5,884 nt of DNA from Deltaproteobacteria bacterium (lineage in GTDB: Bacteria > Desulfobacterota > DSM-4660 > Desulfatiglandales > HGW-15): contig DAOVAK010000202.1 in NCBI GenBank assembly GCA_030671095.1, positions 1 through 5,884 on the forward strand. The letters run 5' to 3'. This document shows, piece by piece, positions 5,529-5,884 of this stretch. A program made the translations under genes and the position numbers. A model generated the notes under the pieces. It searched no databases. It worked only from the letters and a program-made list of their open reading frames with translations, and had not been told where the DNA came from. Position 1 is the stretch's first letter; every line of letters starts with the position of its first letter.

Positions 5529-5536
5529 TTCGTTTT

Positions 5537-5884
5537 ATGCTTTATGGCTATAGTGGGAAGATTCTGCTTGTTGACCTGACCTCAGGTTCAATCAAGGAGG
5601 AAAGTCTACCTGAGCAGGTTTACCGTGATTATATCGGTGGTGTTGGCCTGGGGGCGAGAATTCTTTATGAACGCATGAAGCCTAATGCTGACCCACTGGG
5701 GCCGGACAACATACTCGGTTTTCTGGTTGGAGTCTTGACCGGGACTGGTATTCACGGTGCCCGATTCCAGGTCGTCACCAAGTCCCCGGTTACCGGCGGC
5801 TGGGGTGACGCCAACTCCGGCGGCTCCTTCGCCCCCGAACTGAAGGCTGCCGGCTATGACGGCGTCTTCTTCAGCGGCGTCTCA
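5537..5884 (+). CDS. aor: Aldehyde:ferredoxin oxidoreductase family protein, N-terminal part
   Basis: First 116 residues of a tungsten- (or molybdenum-) bis-pterin enzyme of the AOR family, whose members are usually about 600 residues. The gene runs off the right edge. Characterised members oxidise aldehydes to acids with ferredoxin, reduce acids, or (BamB) reduce benzoyl-CoA. Visible family features are the opening YSGKILLVDLTSG, the YIGGVGLGARILYE segment (32-45), the LTGTGIHGAR stretch (67-76), and KSPVTGGWGDANSGG (82-96) leading to ELKAAGYDGVFFSG (101-114). The first two-thirds of the N-terminal beta domain is therefore intact. The [4Fe-4S] cysteines and metal-site residues lie beyond the window. 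It follows the Hdr group by 298 bases on the same strand, with its own strong ribosome binding site, and may be a separate transcription unit. The substrate cannot be assigned from this portion. Confidence 0.92.
   Translation, partial: MLYGYSGKILLVDLTSGSIKEESLPEQVYRDYIGGVGLGARILYERMKPNADPLGPDNILGFLVGVLTGTGIHGARFQVVTKSPVTGGWGDANSGGSFAPELKAAGYDGVFFSGVS

Larger units (their letters stand above)
5239..5536. other. Intergenic gap between the Hdr operon and the AOR gene
   Basis: This 298-base AT-rich stretch has no convincing gene. It contains an orphan Shine-Dalgarno (5261-5270), a doubtful 69-codon antisense frame (5297-5506), a weak promoter candidate (5442-5469) and the AOR ribosome binding site (5522-5528). 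TATAACC occurs twice, nine bases apart (5467-5473 and 5476-5482). No GC-rich hairpin with a T tract follows the HdrC-like gene, so readthrough from the Hdr operon into the AOR gene cannot be excluded. Confidence 0.6.

Overview
The window reads as part of the genome of a strictly anaerobic bacterium. It is dominated by iron-sulfur flavoproteins of the heterodisulfide reductase (Hdr) type and by the start of a tungsten-type aldehyde:ferredoxin oxidoreductase (AOR). Every intact gene on the + strand has a Shine-Dalgarno sequence, and a sigma70-like promoter is visible, so a bacterium is more likely than an archaeon. The phylum cannot be fixed from the sequence. Dehalococcoidia-like Chloroflexota or Desulfobacterota would fit this gene content (inference).

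Layout. Bases 1-23 (- strand) hold the first codons of a divergent gene that runs off the left edge behind a very good Shine-Dalgarno. Bases 24-578 are a long divergent intergenic region. It contains a near-consensus promoter (149-177) and, directly at its predicted transcription start, a reading frame interrupted by one stop (184-450). Bases 579-5238 hold four co-directional genes. The first is an HdrA-like flavoprotein with a NuoG-type module nested inside it. The second is an HdrA-like flavoprotein with the N-terminal domain and C-terminal ferredoxin domain that the first one lacks. The third is an MvhD-type [2Fe-2S] protein, and the fourth is an HdrC-like 2x[4Fe-4S] protein with an extra cysteine-rich tail. 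Genes 1/2 and 2/3 overlap by 14 and 8 bases, which points to one translationally coupled operon. Bases 5239-5536 are a 298-base gap with an orphan Shine-Dalgarno and a doubtful antisense reading frame. Bases 5537-5884 are the first 116 codons of the AOR, cut by the window end.

How they may work together. In characterised MvhADG-HdrABC complexes, MvhD passes electrons from a hydrogenase or formate dehydrogenase to flavin-bifurcating HdrA, and HdrC relays them to HdrB. Here there is no HdrB (no CCG domain) and no hydrogenase. Instead there are two complementary HdrA proteins, a NuoG-like cluster module that could connect to a NADH- or formate-oxidising partner, and a nearby AOR. The two-HdrA-plus-MvhD architecture resembles QmoA/QmoB of sulfate reducers. 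It also resembles the HdrA/MvhD/AOR parts list of class II benzoyl-CoA reductase (Bam) clusters. A reasonable inference is a soluble electron-confurcating or bifurcating module linking ferredoxin, a pyridine nucleotide or formate pool, and aldehyde or acyl chemistry. The substrate cannot be told from this window.
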